A DNA stretch of 64,000 bases from NCBI GenBank assembly GCA_002418865.1, contig DIEY01000098.1, positions 13,806 to 77,805 of the forward strand. The letters are read 5' to 3'. Source of the DNA: Bacteroidales bacterium UBA5762 (lineage in GTDB: Bacteria; Bacteroidota; Bacteroidia; Bacteroidales; TTA-H9). Below the pieces are notes generated by a model. It was not told the DNA's origin, ran no database searches, and saw nothing but the letters and a program-made list of their open reading frames with translations. The translations under genes and the position numbers were made by a program. This document shows positions 47,490 to 56,617 of this stretch, piece after piece; positions within the stretch are counted from its first letter, which is position 1, and each line of letters opens with the position of its first letter.

Positions 47490-50400
47490 ATGAAAATGTA
47501 TCAACGCATTCTACTAATCACCACAATCGCTTCTTTCATCAGTATAAATATGTTTGGGAAAGAATTTGTGGGCAATAAACTAAAGCAATCGAAAGATGTT
47601 AAAGCAAGTACTGCAGGATGTACTGGAGCTTCGGCTTATCAATTCCTCGATATTAATAATGTGAGGTGCCGTATCAACACTGGGGGCGATATGTGGTGGA
47701 ACCTCGATACAGGTGGTGGTGGGGGTATTCCTCAATATTTTATTCCGGCCAATACTACTAAAACTTCCCTTTTTGCGGCCTCTCTATGGATTGGAGGTCT
47801 TGATATTAACGATCAATTAAAATTAGCGGCTATGCGATTTAGGCAAGTTGGGAATGACTACTGGACCGGGCCTTTAACTATCGATGGTACAGCCGCAGTT
47901 GATGCCGATGTATGTGCCGAATATGATAAATTTTTTATTATCACTCGTGCCGAAGTAGACGAATTTCTCGGATGGTGGTATAGTACGAATCGCTCTGAAG
48001 AATACCCTGGCTATAGTATCCCCAAATCCATTATGGAATGGCCAGCTCATGGAGATCCTAGTAGGTTCCAGAGTTATTATCTGGCACCTTTCTACGACAT
48101 GGATGGAAATGGTGAATATGATCCTAACCAGGGTGATTATCCTTACTATGATATCCCTAATGAACTTTGCCATAGCCCCGTTCAGACTATGGAAGGAGTC
48201 AATGGTATCGTAAAAGGTAGTGTTTTAGCCGACCAGGTCATTAAAGGCGATAAAACTTTTTGGTGGGTTTTCAACGATAAGGGGAATATACATACCGAAT
48301 CGAGTGGCCAGGCCATCGGGCTCGAAATACGTGCCCAAGCCTTTGGTTTCGCTACTAACGACGAAATCAACAACATGACTTTTTATAGCTATGAAATTAT
48401 TAACCGTTCTACATTTTCATTAACCCAAACCTACTTTGCTCCTTGGACCGATGCCGACCTTGGATATGCCTGGGACGATTACGTTGGATGTGATGTTTTA
48501 AGAGGAATGGGTTATGCCTATAATGGTAAAGCAGTAGATGGTACGGGACAAGTTGAAGCTTATGGCGATCAACCTCCTGCCGTCGGAATCGATTTCTTTC
48601 AGGGTCCTTATCTTGATCCCGATGGCTATGATAACCCATCTTTCTTAGCCGATGGTGTTCTTGGACCTTCATTTAATGGAGATTGTTCCATTGTGAACTT
48701 CGACTCAACTGTTATTGTGATGACTTATGGCAAACCCGGAGAAGAAAAAACAGGTAATTTTATGGTCAGGAGTGCAGCTATTAATGGAGTGAACTTTGGG
48801 AATGGGATTGTTGATGATGAACGTTTTGGAATGCGTCGGTTTGTTTATCACAATAATGACCAATCTGTTCAGGGCGATCCTGATATCGCTCCCGAATATT
48901 ATAACTTTTTACGTGGTATATGGAAAGATAATACAAAAATGATTTATGGAGGAAATGCACACCCTAGCAATCCCGGTGCTGTTGGACCCGAAACCGACTT
49001 CATGTTTCCCGGTGATTCAGACCCATGCAACTGGGGTACTCGTGGTGCTCCCCCTAACGGAGGTTATAATCAGAATAATCTTTACTGGACTGAAGTAACT
49101 GCAGGTAATTCTCCTTCTGACCGTCGTTTCGTTCAATCGGCTGGTCCTTTTACTTTGGAACCTGGGGCCGTCAATTATATTACCTTTGGCGTTCCTTGGG
49201 CTCGAGCCATCTCTGGCGGTCCTTTAGCTTCCGTCGAACTCCTTCGAGTAGTTGATGACAAATGCCAAGCTCTTTTCGACAATTGCTTCAAAGTGCTCGA
49301 CGGCCCCGATGCCCCTGACCTCACTATTCAGGAACTCGACCGTGAACTCCTCATTTACATCTCCAATAAAAAAACTTCCAATAATTTCCGTGAAGGCTAT
49401 GCCGAACGTGATATCACTATCAAAACTGGTGATTCACTCTACCGCTTCGAGGGTTACCAGATATTTCAATTGAAGGATGCTTCAGTTTCGGTCGAAAGCA
49501 TACACGATCCTGCTAAGGCAAGATTGATATTTCAATGCGATGTTCGTAATGGAGTTACAAAACTGGTTAATCATTATCCCGATCAAGCCATAGGCTACAG
49601 CGTACCTGTAGTTGAAGTAGTTGGTGGTGATAACGGTATTAATCATGTATTCAGAATTACAGAAGATGCATTTGCTACAGGTGATAATCGTCTGGTTAAT
49701 CACAAACAATATTATTATTTAGCTATTGCATACGCCTACAATGAATATAAAAAATATACTATAGAACCAACAGGTCTGGATGGTCAGAAAAAACCTTATC
49801 TGGCTGGTCGTAAAAATATAAAGGTTTACACCGGTATTCCACATAAAACTGTAAATGGTTTGGTTACACAATCTAATTTTGGAGATGGTCCTGTAATTAC
49901 CAGGCTTCAGGGACAAGGAAATGGTGGCATGTCATTGGAACTTTCGCAAGCTACCATTGATGAAATTCTTTCTAAACCCATGGCTTCGAATGAAAATACT
50001 TACGGAGGTGAGGATTATCCCATTGCCTACCAACTTGTTTATGAGGCTGGACAGGGTCCTCTCAACATCAGTGTTATCGATCCATTAAATGTTAAAAAAG
50101 GAAAATTTAGTTTACAATTCGTAAGGAATGTCGAACAGAATGGTGTATTGACGAATGCGGCCTGGATTATGCGTGATGAAGAAGGTAATGTATATCGTTC
50201 AGACAGTACTATCAATTATTATTATCAGCAATTATTTCTCGATTTGGGACTTGCCGTTCATATTTATCAAGTTTCAAATCCAGGCGATTCGCTTTCGATT
50301 AATAATGGTTTCATCGAATCGAGTTTGATATACGCCGATAGCTCTCGTCGTTATCTATCTGGTGTTTACGACAATAACATCCCAAGTAGTCCACAAAATT

Positions 50401-51674
50401 GGATACGTTCTGGAACATATAAAGACAACGAAAATCCTAAATATAACGACTGGAATATGTCGAGTTCTCCGCAAAAGCCATGGGACGCCAATGAATATTA
50501 TGAGAAGGTCATAGGAGGGATGTGGGCACCTTATGGGCTTGTTGCTTACAACGATCAAAGTACGGAGGGACCTGCCTATAATGTTATTTCGAAAAACTTA
50601 GATCCATTATCAAAAATTGCCAGTGTCGATATCGTAATTACACCTGACAAGACCAAATGGACCAGGGCTTTAGTTGTTGAAATGTGTTCCGATCCTAAAC
50701 TTTCAGAAGGTGGAGTTTCACGTTTTAGTACAAGAGCTGCTCCATCAGTCAATAAAGAAGGACAGAGAGCTGATCCCGATGCGCCTCCGAGTAATAACCC
50801 CGATGATCCGAATTATATTGGAGCAGTGGGATTTAGCTGGTTTCCTGGTTATGCCATTAACCTCGAAACAGGCGAACGCCTCAATATCATGTTTGGGGAA
50901 GATAGCTGGTTAAGCGGTCATAATGGTCGAGATATGCTCTGGAATCCTTCTGCTTCGCTTTATGACAATGATCAACCTGTTTTTGGTGGAAAACATTATG
51001 TGTATGTAATGCAGCATACTACAATTAAGATATCAGATTCTGTCTATGCATTTCCTGCTTATGATGGCTGTCGGTATATTAGCTTAATATTGCAGCGCTT
51101 TCCTGAGAATGTCATGAAATCGGCTGTTTATGGTAGCACAATGTGGGTAGGAATGCCTATCATGGAACCCACTCAACAACAAAACTGGCTATCAAATGAA
51201 GCCCGATTCAGAATAAGAGTTTCTAAACCTTACCTACGCTATTACTCGAGTCCTTTGCCAGCCGGAAGTACTGATACACTCAATAATAATTTCCCATTAT
51301 ATGAGTTTTCGACTGAAGGTTTGGAACCGGTTTACAATGATCCAGTTAAAATTCAGAAAGACCTCGATTTGATTAATATTGTTCCTAATCCATATTATGC
51401 TTATTCATCTTATGAAAACAATGCATTGGACAATAGGGTCAAATTTACTAACCTACCCCACAAATGCATTATTACGATTTACAATATGAATGGAACAATT
51501 ATACGTCAATTTACAAAAGACGATCCTACCACCTTCCTTGATTGGGATTTGAAGAATTTTGCCGGAATTCCCATTGCAGGAGGGGTTTATATCGTTCACG
51601 TGAAAAGTGATGGAGGTGAACGAATTTTGAAATGGTTCGGAGCTCTGCGGCCCATCGATCTTAATACCTTCTAA
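47490..51674 (+). CDS. Giant secreted protein of a conserved Bacteroidota family
   Basis: A 1394-residue exported protein with an N-terminal signal (about residues 1-24). The first half has conserved-looking motifs such as DMWWNLDTGGGGG, SLFAASLWIGGLD, FYDMDGNGEYDP, FWWVFNDKGNIH and EINNMTFYSYEIINRS, shared with other large surface proteins of Bacteroidota. The C-terminus (NIVPNPYYAYSSYENN, ITIYNMNGTIIRQF, GIPIAGGVYIVHVKSDGGE, ALRPIDLNTF) looks like a T9SS-type fold with an unusual ending. No enzymatic motif was found. It is flanked by a TonB receptor and a PorV-like protein, so T9SS-dependent display is likely but inferred. Confidence 0.75.
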   Translation: MKMYQRILLITTIASFISINMFGKEFVGNKLKQSKDVKASTAGCTGASAYQFLDINNVRCRINTGGDMWWNLDTGGGGGIPQYFIPANTTKTSLFAASLWIGGLDINDQLKLAAMRFRQVGNDYWTGPLTIDGTAAVDADVCAEYDKFFIITRAEVDEFLGWWYSTNRSEEYPGYSIPKSIMEWPAHGDPSRFQSYYLAPFYDMDGNGEYDPNQGDYPYYDIPNELCHSPVQTMEGVNGIVKGSVLADQVIKGDKTFWWVFNDKGNIHTESSGQAIGLEIRAQAFGFATNDEINNMTFYSYEIINRSTFSLTQTYFAPWTDADLGYAWDDYVGCDVLRGMGYAYNGKAVDGTGQVEAYGDQPPAVGIDFFQGPYLDPDGYDNPSFLADGVLGPSFNGDCSIVNFDSTVIVMTYGKPGEEKTGNFMVRSAAINGVNFGNGIVDDERFGMRRFVYHNNDQSVQGDPDIAPEYYNFLRGIWKDNTKMIYGGNAHPSNPGAVGPETDFMFPGDSDPCNWGTRGAPPNGGYNQNNLYWTEVTAGNSPSDRRFVQSAGPFTLEPGAVNYITFGVPWARAISGGPLASVELLRVVDDKCQALFDNCFKVLDGPDAPDLTIQELDRELLIYISNKKTSNNFREGYAERDITIKTGDSLYRFEGYQIFQLKDASVSVESIHDPAKARLIFQCDVRNGVTKLVNHYPDQAIGYSVPVVEVVGGDNGINHVFRITEDAFATGDNRLVNHKQYYYLAIAYAYNEYKKYTIEPTGLDGQKKPYLAGRKNIKVYTGIPHKTVNGLVTQSNFGDGPVITRLQGQGNGGMSLELSQATIDEILSKPMASNENTYGGEDYPIAYQLVYEAGQGPLNISVIDPLNVKKGKFSLQFVRNVEQNGVLTNAAWIMRDEEGNVYRSDSTINYYYQQLFLDLGLAVHIYQVSNPGDSLSINNGFIESSLIYADSSRRYLSGVYDNNIPSSPQNWIRSGTYKDNENPKYNDWNMSSSPQKPWDANEYYEKVIGGMWAPYGLVAYNDQSTEGPAYNVISKNLDPLSKIASVDIVITPDKTKWTRALVVEMCSDPKLSEGGVSRFSTRAAPSVNKEGQRADPDAPPSNNPDDPNYIGAVGFSWFPGYAINLETGERLNIMFGEDSWLSGHNGRDMLWNPSASLYDNDQPVFGGKHYVYVMQHTTIKISDSVYAFPAYDGCRYISLILQRFPENVMKSAVYGSTMWVGMPIMEPTQQQNWLSNEARFRIRVSKPYLRYYSSPLPAGSTDTLNNNFPLYEFSTEGLEPVYNDPVKIQKDLDLINIVPNPYYAYSSYENNALDNRVKFTNLPHKCIITIYNMNGTIIRQFTKDDPTTFLDWDLKNFAGIPIAGGVYIVHVKSDGGERILKWFGALRPIDLNTF

Positions 51675-51727
51675 TATTTTACGATATGAGAAATGCAAAA
51701 CATTCAATCACTCAAAACACAAAAGGT

Positions 51728-52792
51728 ATGAAACACATTTATAGAAATATTTCCGCAATAGTTCTGGCCATTATCTTATTAATTCCAATGCAGAAAATAC
51801 AGGCCGGGAATAAGGATCGTTCTGGACAGGCAGGAGCAAGTGAACTTCTTATTAATCCCTGGGCTCGCAGCAGCGGCTGGGGTGGTGTGAATACTGCCAC
51901 TGTGCATGGTCTTGAGGCTATGTTTGGCAATGTTGCTGGTGTAGCCCATACTAACAGCACAGAATTAATTTTTTCTCAAACCCAGTGGCTAAAGGGAACG
52001 GATATTACGATTTCCGCATTTGGTTTAACGCAAAGAATAAGCGAATCGGGTGTTTTAGGACTAAGCGTAATGTCGATGTCAATAGGCGATATCATGATTA
52101 CCCGAACCGATTTGCCTGAGGGAGGTATTGGAACTTTTTCTCCTAGTTATCTGAATATTGGAATTTCGTACTCTCAGGCCTTTTCTTCCAGTATCTATGG
52201 AGGCATTCTCATTCGCATCATCAATGAATCCATTTCTGATGCCTCTGCGGGAGGAGTTGCTATTGATGCTGGTATTCAATATATTACAGGAGAGCAGGAA
52301 AACATTAAGTTTGGAATTGCCTTACGAAATGTTGGCCCTACTATTTCTTTCTCTGGAGACGGTTTTGCTACTCGCGTAAGTATTCCTGGAGAAGAAACTC
52401 TGTTTACCTTGACACAACGCCAGAATAAATTCGAATTGCCCACAACAATGAGCATTGGAGCCGCTTATGATTTTTTGTTTAGTGGTTCGAGATTTACGCT
52501 CGCCGGAAACTTTCAGTCCAATGCTTTTAGTAATGACCTTTTCATGCTCGGAGGAGAATTTTCTTTCAAGGATTATGTCATGCTGAGAGCTGGATATGCT
52601 TATGAAGATGGCATATTCGAAGATATCGAGAGTAGTAATAAAATAACCGTTTCTAAAGGCTTCAGTGGTGGAATGACTGTTCAGATTCCCTTCAACAAGG
52701 AAAAAGGTTCAAACTTTTCGGTGGATTATTCCTATAGATCAACCGAACATTTCGACGGCACTCACACTATTGGAGTTCGTATAGCCTTATAG
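51728..52792 (+). CDS. PorV/PorQ family outer-membrane protein
   Basis: A 354-residue beta-barrel protein from the start MKHIYRNISAIVLAIILLIP, with a signal peptide ending QAG. A frame extended to 51686 adds 14 unlikely residues before the signal. The N-terminal conserved part (GASELLINPWARSSGWGG, AMFGNVAGVAHTNSTEL) is typical of PorV/PorQ proteins, followed by FadL-like strands (GGILIRIINES, GYAYEDGIFEDI, GFSGGMTVQIPF). PorV shuttles T9SS cargo from the translocon to the attachment complex. Because this copy is next to a giant cargo-like protein, it may be a dedicated paralogue. It has its own terminator. Confidence 0.82.
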   Translation: MKHIYRNISAIVLAIILLIPMQKIQAGNKDRSGQAGASELLINPWARSSGWGGVNTATVHGLEAMFGNVAGVAHTNSTELIFSQTQWLKGTDITISAFGLTQRISESGVLGLSVMSMSIGDIMITRTDLPEGGIGTFSPSYLNIGISYSQAFSSSIYGGILIRIINESISDASAGGVAIDAGIQYITGEQENIKFGIALRNVGPTISFSGDGFATRVSIPGEETLFTLTQRQNKFELPTTMSIGAAYDFLFSGSRFTLAGNFQSNAFSNDLFMLGGEFSFKDYVMLRAGYAYEDGIFEDIESSNKITVSKGFSGGMTVQIPFNKEKGSNFSVDYSYRSTEHFDGTHTIGVRIAL

Positions 52793-52802
52793 GAATTTTT
52801 AT

Positions 52803-52810
52803 TAATTTTG
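52803..52810 (+). promoter_or_regulatory. -7 promoter box upstream of greA
   Basis: TAATTTTG, 78 bases before the greA start. The terminator of the preceding operon lies in between. Confidence 0.45.
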
Positions 52811-52821
52811 CAGCACTAAAA

Positions 52822-52850
52822 AGAGGACCCTTTCAGCTAAAGGGTCTTCT
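52822..52850 (+). terminator. Terminator after the PorV-like gene
   Basis: GACCCTTT and AAAGGGTC form a perfect 8-bp stem (extendable with a G-T pair) around a 5-base loop, followed by TTCTTTTC. It lies 30 bases beyond the stop at 52792. Since the promoter box at 52803 is upstream, the hairpin may also sit in the greA leader. Confidence 0.75.
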
Positions 52851-52888
52851 TTTCTTTATTCTATCAACTTAAGTTAATTGATTACAAA

Positions 52889-53362
52889 ATGAGTGATATT
52901 CAATATTACACAAAAGAAGGCCTAGAGACTTTGAAACAACAACTCGAATACCTAACCTCGGTCGAAAGGCCGCGAATTTCTCAGATGATTGCCGAAGCTC
53001 GCGATAAGGGTGATCTATCGGAAAATGCGGAATATGACGCCGCTAAGGAACAGCAAGGATTATTAGAACTAAAAATTTCGAAATTGCAGAATCTGATTCT
53101 GAATGCTCGAATCATAGACGATTCAAATATAGATATCAATCAGGTTTCTCTTTTTACTACTGTTAGACTTAAAGATTTGAAAACAGGTGCCGTTACTTCT
53201 TATTCAATAGTTCCTGAAAGCGAGGCCAATATAAAGACAGGCAAGATTTCGGTGTCTTCGCCTATTGCTAAAGGTTTGCTGGGACATAAGGCAAAAGAAG
53301 AAGTTAGGGTAGATGTACCTGCAGGAACTTTACATTTTCAGATTCTTGATATAAGCCGATAA
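52889..53362 (+). CDS. greA: Transcription elongation factor GreA
   Basis: A 157-residue factor that enters the RNA polymerase secondary channel and stimulates cleavage of backtracked RNA. The coiled-coil finger bears the acidic tip ARDKGDLSENAEYDAAKEQQ (about residues 36-55); the FKBP-like C-terminal domain ends PIAKGLLGHKAKEEVRVDVPAG. The size and motifs are standard. It is followed after 11 bases by the HIT-family gene and is probably co-transcribed with it. Confidence 0.96.
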   Translation: MSDIQYYTKEGLETLKQQLEYLTSVERPRISQMIAEARDKGDLSENAEYDAAKEQQGLLELKISKLQNLILNARIIDDSNIDINQVSLFTTVRLKDLKTGAVTSYSIVPESEANIKTGKISVSSPIAKGLLGHKAKEEVRVDVPAGTLHFQILDISR

Positions 53363-53373
53363 TTTTAATCGAT

Positions 53374-53769
53374 ATGCCTAGTATTTTTTCAAAAATTGTC
53401 AATGGAGAAATTCCTGCTTACAAAGTGGCAGAAACTGATGACTATTTAGCCTTTCTTGATATCAATCCACTTTGCAAAGGCCACACTCTGGTCATTCCTA
53501 AGAAAGAAGTAGATTATATTTTCGATTTGAGCGATAATGACTTGCAAGGCTTGATTATCTTTGCCAAGAAAGTAGCAAAAGGCATCGAAAAAACTATTCC
53601 CTGTAAGCGAATTGGTATTGCTGTTATAGGGCTTGAAATTCCTCATGCTCATATTCATCTTGTACCATTGCAGGGAATCTATGATATTGATTTTTCCAAG
53701 CCCAAATTGAAGTTACCTGAAGAGGAAATGAAGGCCATTGCTACAAAAATAGCAGCAAATATAATTTGA
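53374..53769 (+). CDS. HIT family (histidine-triad) nucleotide hydrolase
   Basis: A 131-residue HIT protein: IFSKIVNGEIPAYKV at the start, DINPLCKGHTLVIPKKE in the middle, and the catalytic histidine triad HAHIHLVPL near residue 90. These enzymes hydrolyse nucleoside phosphoramidates or dinucleoside polyphosphates. The usual sequence before the triad (NxGxxAGQxVxH) is degenerate here (AVIGLEIPHAH), but the triad is complete. It is co-directional with greA, 11 bases downstream. Confidence 0.92.
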   Translation: MPSIFSKIVNGEIPAYKVAETDDYLAFLDINPLCKGHTLVIPKKEVDYIFDLSDNDLQGLIIFAKKVAKGIEKTIPCKRIGIAVIGLEIPHAHIHLVPLQGIYDIDFSKPKLKLPEEEMKAIATKIAANII

Positions 53770-53805
53770 AACAGTGTTTTCTTGATTACTTGATTAAATG
53801 GAAAT

Positions 53806-53835
53806 AAAGGGCTTAATAGCCCCTTTCATTTTTTC
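53806..53835 (+). terminator. Terminator after greA-HIT, overlapping the convergent purF-like stop
   Basis: AAAGGGC and GCCCCTTT pair around TTAATA with one bulged C, followed by CATTTTTTCC. The right arm overlaps the last codons of the amidophosphoribosyltransferase gene on the other strand. Confidence 0.6.
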
Positions 53836-55711
53836 CTTCTATGAAATTAATAAATGATTTATTGGCCACCTTGTTGCCACCCGGGGTAGGATAATTGCCC
53901 GTAAAATACCAATCACCCAAATGATGTGGAATAGCTTGATGAAGATGATCCACGGTTTGAAATACTATACTTATTTTTGACTTCACCTGATGGTTTTTCA
54001 CCAACTGACTGATTTTGTCTGAGATTTCTTCGTCACTAAAAGGTTCATAAATTTTTTTGACGGGGTTCTTAATCTCTTCTTTTGGGAGATTTTCTTGGGC
54101 TTTAGCCATACGATAAACCTGATTGATGATATGTGCCTGATGAGTTTCTTTCAACAATTCGATAGCGGCCTTAAAAGCAATGAGATCGGATAGTTTGGCC
54201 ATATCGATGCCATAGCAATCGGGATAGCGAATTTGAGGCGCAGATGAGGCAACTATGATATGCTTGGGCTCTAAGCGATCGAGTATTCTGATGATACTTC
54301 TGCGAAGTGTAGTACCTCTAACGATAGAATCGTCCAGCACCACAAGATTGTCTATTCCAGCCCGAATAGCTCCATAAGTAACATCGTAAACATGAGCTAC
54401 CAAGTCATCTCTTTGTTCGTCTTCTGTAATGAATGTCCTGATTTTTATGTCTTTTACGGCAATTCTTTCAAATCGTGGTTTGATTTCGAAAATTTTATCT
54501 ATTTCAGTAGTGGAAGGAATATGGTCGAGCGCTAAAACCTTTTCTTTTCGTTTTTCATCACAGAATTCGGTAAGGGCTTCCATAAGTCCTTGAAACGCTA
54601 CTGCTGCAGTGTTAGGTATATATGAAAAAACCGTATTTTCCAAGTCATATTCTATTACTTTCAGAATAGATGGCATTAGCAATCTGCCCAATTGTTTTCT
54701 TTCGCGATAGATATCTTGGTCGGTACCTCGAGAAAAATAAATACGTTCGAACGAGCATGCTCTGATTGGAGCTGTTTCAGCGAACTGCTGCAACGACCAT
54801 TCTCCGTTACTTTTTACTTGCAAAAAATGAGCAGGAGGGATTTCTTCGATTTTTTGAGGCTTGATATTCAGGGTAGTTTGTATGACAGGCCTTTCTGAAG
54901 TCGCTACTATAATTTCATCGTCGGCATAAAAATAAGCTGGCCGAATTCCAGCTGGGTCTCGCATTACGAAGGCATCTCCATGACCTATTATACCGGCCAT
55001 TACGTAGCCTCCATCCCATTTTGAGGCGGCTCTTGTCAAAACTCTCTTCAAATCGAAGTGTGTAATAATAAAATCGGTAATCTCTTTTTTCGAATAACCT
55101 TTAGCCTTAAACTCTCGGAAAAGCCTTTCATTTTCTTCATCCACAAAATGTCCAATTCTTTCGAGAACAGTAACCGTGTCAGAAGTCTCGACAGGATATT
55201 GCCCTAAATCAACTAAAGTCTTGAAAAGTTCATCTACATTAGTTAGGTTAAAATTGCCAGCCAACACAAGATTGCGGGTTTTCCAATTGTTTTCCCGTAA
55301 AAAGGGATGAAGATTCTGGATGGAATTTTTCCCATAAGTGCCGTAACGAAGATGGCCTAAAAAGATTTCACCTGTAAAATCGATATTCTCCTTTAGCCAT
55401 TGAACATCATTCAAGCGATGAGGATGATCATCGCGTAATTGGCGAAAAGGTGTAAAAATTTGATCGAATACATCCTTAATGGGAGTAGATGTGTTGGAGC
55501 GAACTCTATTGATATATTTCTTACCAGGTGGTAAACCAAGTTTTATAGAAGCTACCCCCGCCCCATCTTGTCCACGGTTGTGCTGTTTCTCCATCAATAA
55601 TTGCAATTTATTCAATCCATAAAGTGAAGTACCATATTTGCCAAGATAATATTCCAGAGGTTTAAGGAGTCGAATAAAAGCAATACCACATTCATGCTTG
55701 ATTGGTTCGCT
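53813..55711 (-). CDS. Long-form amidophosphoribosyltransferase
   Basis: A 632-residue relative of PurF, which makes phosphoribosylamine from PRPP and glutamine. A short propeptide (MSEPIKHE) should be cut off to expose the nucleophile Cys 9 of CGIAFIR. The glutaminase domain has EKQHNRGQDGAG and GHLRYGTYG, and the PRPP-binding motif is VVLDDSIVRGTTLRRS. Compared with the ~470-residue PurF, there is an extra C-terminal region ending DWYFTGNYPTPGG...VNKSFINF that is usual in the long Bacteroidota homologue. The frame extends to 55735, but the MSEPIKHEC start is preferred. A classic purF may exist elsewhere in the genome. Confidence 0.88.
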   Translation of the reverse strand, partial: SEPIKHECGIAFIRLLKPLEYYLGKYGTSLYGLNKLQLLMEKQHNRGQDGAGVASIKLGLPPGKKYINRVRSNTSTPIKDVFDQIFTPFRQLRDDHPHRLNDVQWLKENIDFTGEIFLGHLRYGTYGKNSIQNLHPFLRENNWKTRNLVLAGNFNLTNVDELFKTLVDLGQYPVETSDTVTVLERIGHFVDEENERLFREFKAKGYSKKEITDFIITHFDLKRVLTRAASKWDGGYVMAGIIGHGDAFVMRDPAGIRPAYFYADDEIIVATSERPVIQTTLNIKPQKIEEIPPAHFLQVKSNGEWSLQQFAETAPIRACSFERIYFSRGTDQDIYRERKQLGRLLMPSILKVIEYDLENTVFSYIPNTAAVAFQGLMEALTEFCDEKRKEKVLALDHIPSTTEIDKIFEIKPRFERIAVKDIKIRTFITEDEQRDDLVAHVYDVTYGAIRAGIDNLVVLDDSIVRGTTLRRSIIRILDRLEPKHIIVASSAPQIRYPDCYGIDMAKLSDLIAFKAAIELLKETHQAHIINQVYRMAKAQENLPKEEIKNPVKKIYEPFSDEEISDKISQLVKNHQVKSKISIVFQTVDHLHQAIPHHLGDWYFTGNYPTPGGNKVANKSFINFIEGKNERGY

Positions 55712-55745
55712 CATGTCAGACAATACATTACACAAAATCAGGCTG

Positions 55746-55753
55746 CAAAATTA
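55746..55753 (-). promoter_or_regulatory. -7 promoter box of the long-form amidophosphoribosyltransferase
   Basis: TAATTTTG on the minus strand ends 34 bases before the start at 55711 and 10 bases before 55735, favouring the shorter start. Confidence 0.5.
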
Positions 55754-55926
55754 CATATTTTAATCCCTCTAAAATGTTAATGAGCTGTAGGATAAAACAT
55801 GCTTATGATATATTTATGTTTATTCTCTAAGTTGGTGTACATGTTCATCTTTATAGCATTCCTTATAAAAAGTAATAGATATTGGAGAAAATTTTTACAA
55901 AGAGAGTAGTATTATTAAAAAAATTT

Positions 55927-55934
55927 TACCTTTG
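55927..55934 (+). promoter_or_regulatory. -7 promoter box of the DUF6232 gene
   Basis: TACCTTTG fits TAnnTTTG and lies 71 bases before the ATG at 56006. Confidence 0.45.
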
Positions 55935-56005
55935 TGTCCGATAAATCTCAAATTTTTTGTGGGAGTATCAAAAATACCATTATTCACATTCAAAAATAAA
56001 ATTTT

Positions 56006-56368
56006 ATGGCAGAAGAAAAAATTTACTTTGAAGAAGGAAACGTAAAAGTAACCAATGCACGTTTCCTTACTTATGGCAAAATGCATTCGATGGCTAATGT
56101 AACCTCAGTGTCTAAGTATGTTGTCAAGCCTAAGCGTACGGGACCTATAGTGTTGGGGATAATCGGCTTGATCTGTTTTGCCTTTGCATGGTGGCTGGCA
56201 GTATTGCTTTTGGTTGGAGCTGTGGCTTGGTGGATAACACAGAAAAATAAATATCTGGTTTCTTTGGCGAGTGCCTCGGGCAGTGAGGAGGCTTTAACAA
56301 GCACTGATGAAGCCTTTATCGATAGAGTTGTCAATGCATTGAATGAAGCCATCGCAGAAAGAGGTTGA
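56006..56368 (+). CDS. DUF6232 family membrane protein
   Basis: A 120-residue protein. An N-terminal soluble stretch (EEGNVKVTNARFLTYGK, MANVTSVSKYVV) is followed by two close membrane segments (about residues 50-76, rich in Trp, Ala and Val) and a short C-terminal tail with a helix (IDRVVNALNEAIAERG). The layout fits DUF6232, small membrane proteins of unknown function that resemble a PH-like domain interrupted by a hairpin of membrane helices. A strong terminator after it indicates that it is not in an operon with the AAA+ gene. Confidence 0.8.
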   Translation: MAEEKIYFEEGNVKVTNARFLTYGKMHSMANVTSVSKYVVKPKRTGPIVLGIIGLICFAFAWWLAVLLLVGAVAWWITQKNKYLVSLASASGSEEALTSTDEAFIDRVVNALNEAIAERG

Positions 56369-56383
56369 ATTTAGTTCGAAGAC

Positions 56384-56420
56384 GACCTGCCAATAAAATC
56401 TTTACTGGCAGGTCTTTTTT
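56384..56420 (+). terminator. Terminator after the DUF6232 gene
   Basis: GACCTGCCA and TGGCAGGTC form a perfect 9-bp stem around a 13-base loop, followed by six T residues. Confidence 0.88.
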
Positions 56421-56617
56421 AGTTGCAAATTTCTTTTCACAAATCAATAGTTTTTCTGTGTCGCAATTAGTTCCTTTGGAACAAAAGGAACAAAGTGGGG
56501 GTGTTTTTATTTATCCCTTCAGAATTGAAAGAACGAAAGGGAATGGGATATTGTTGTTATTCATGGAATTAGTTTGTTTGTAGCATAGAGAATTAATTTA
56601 AAAAAAATACTTAAACT

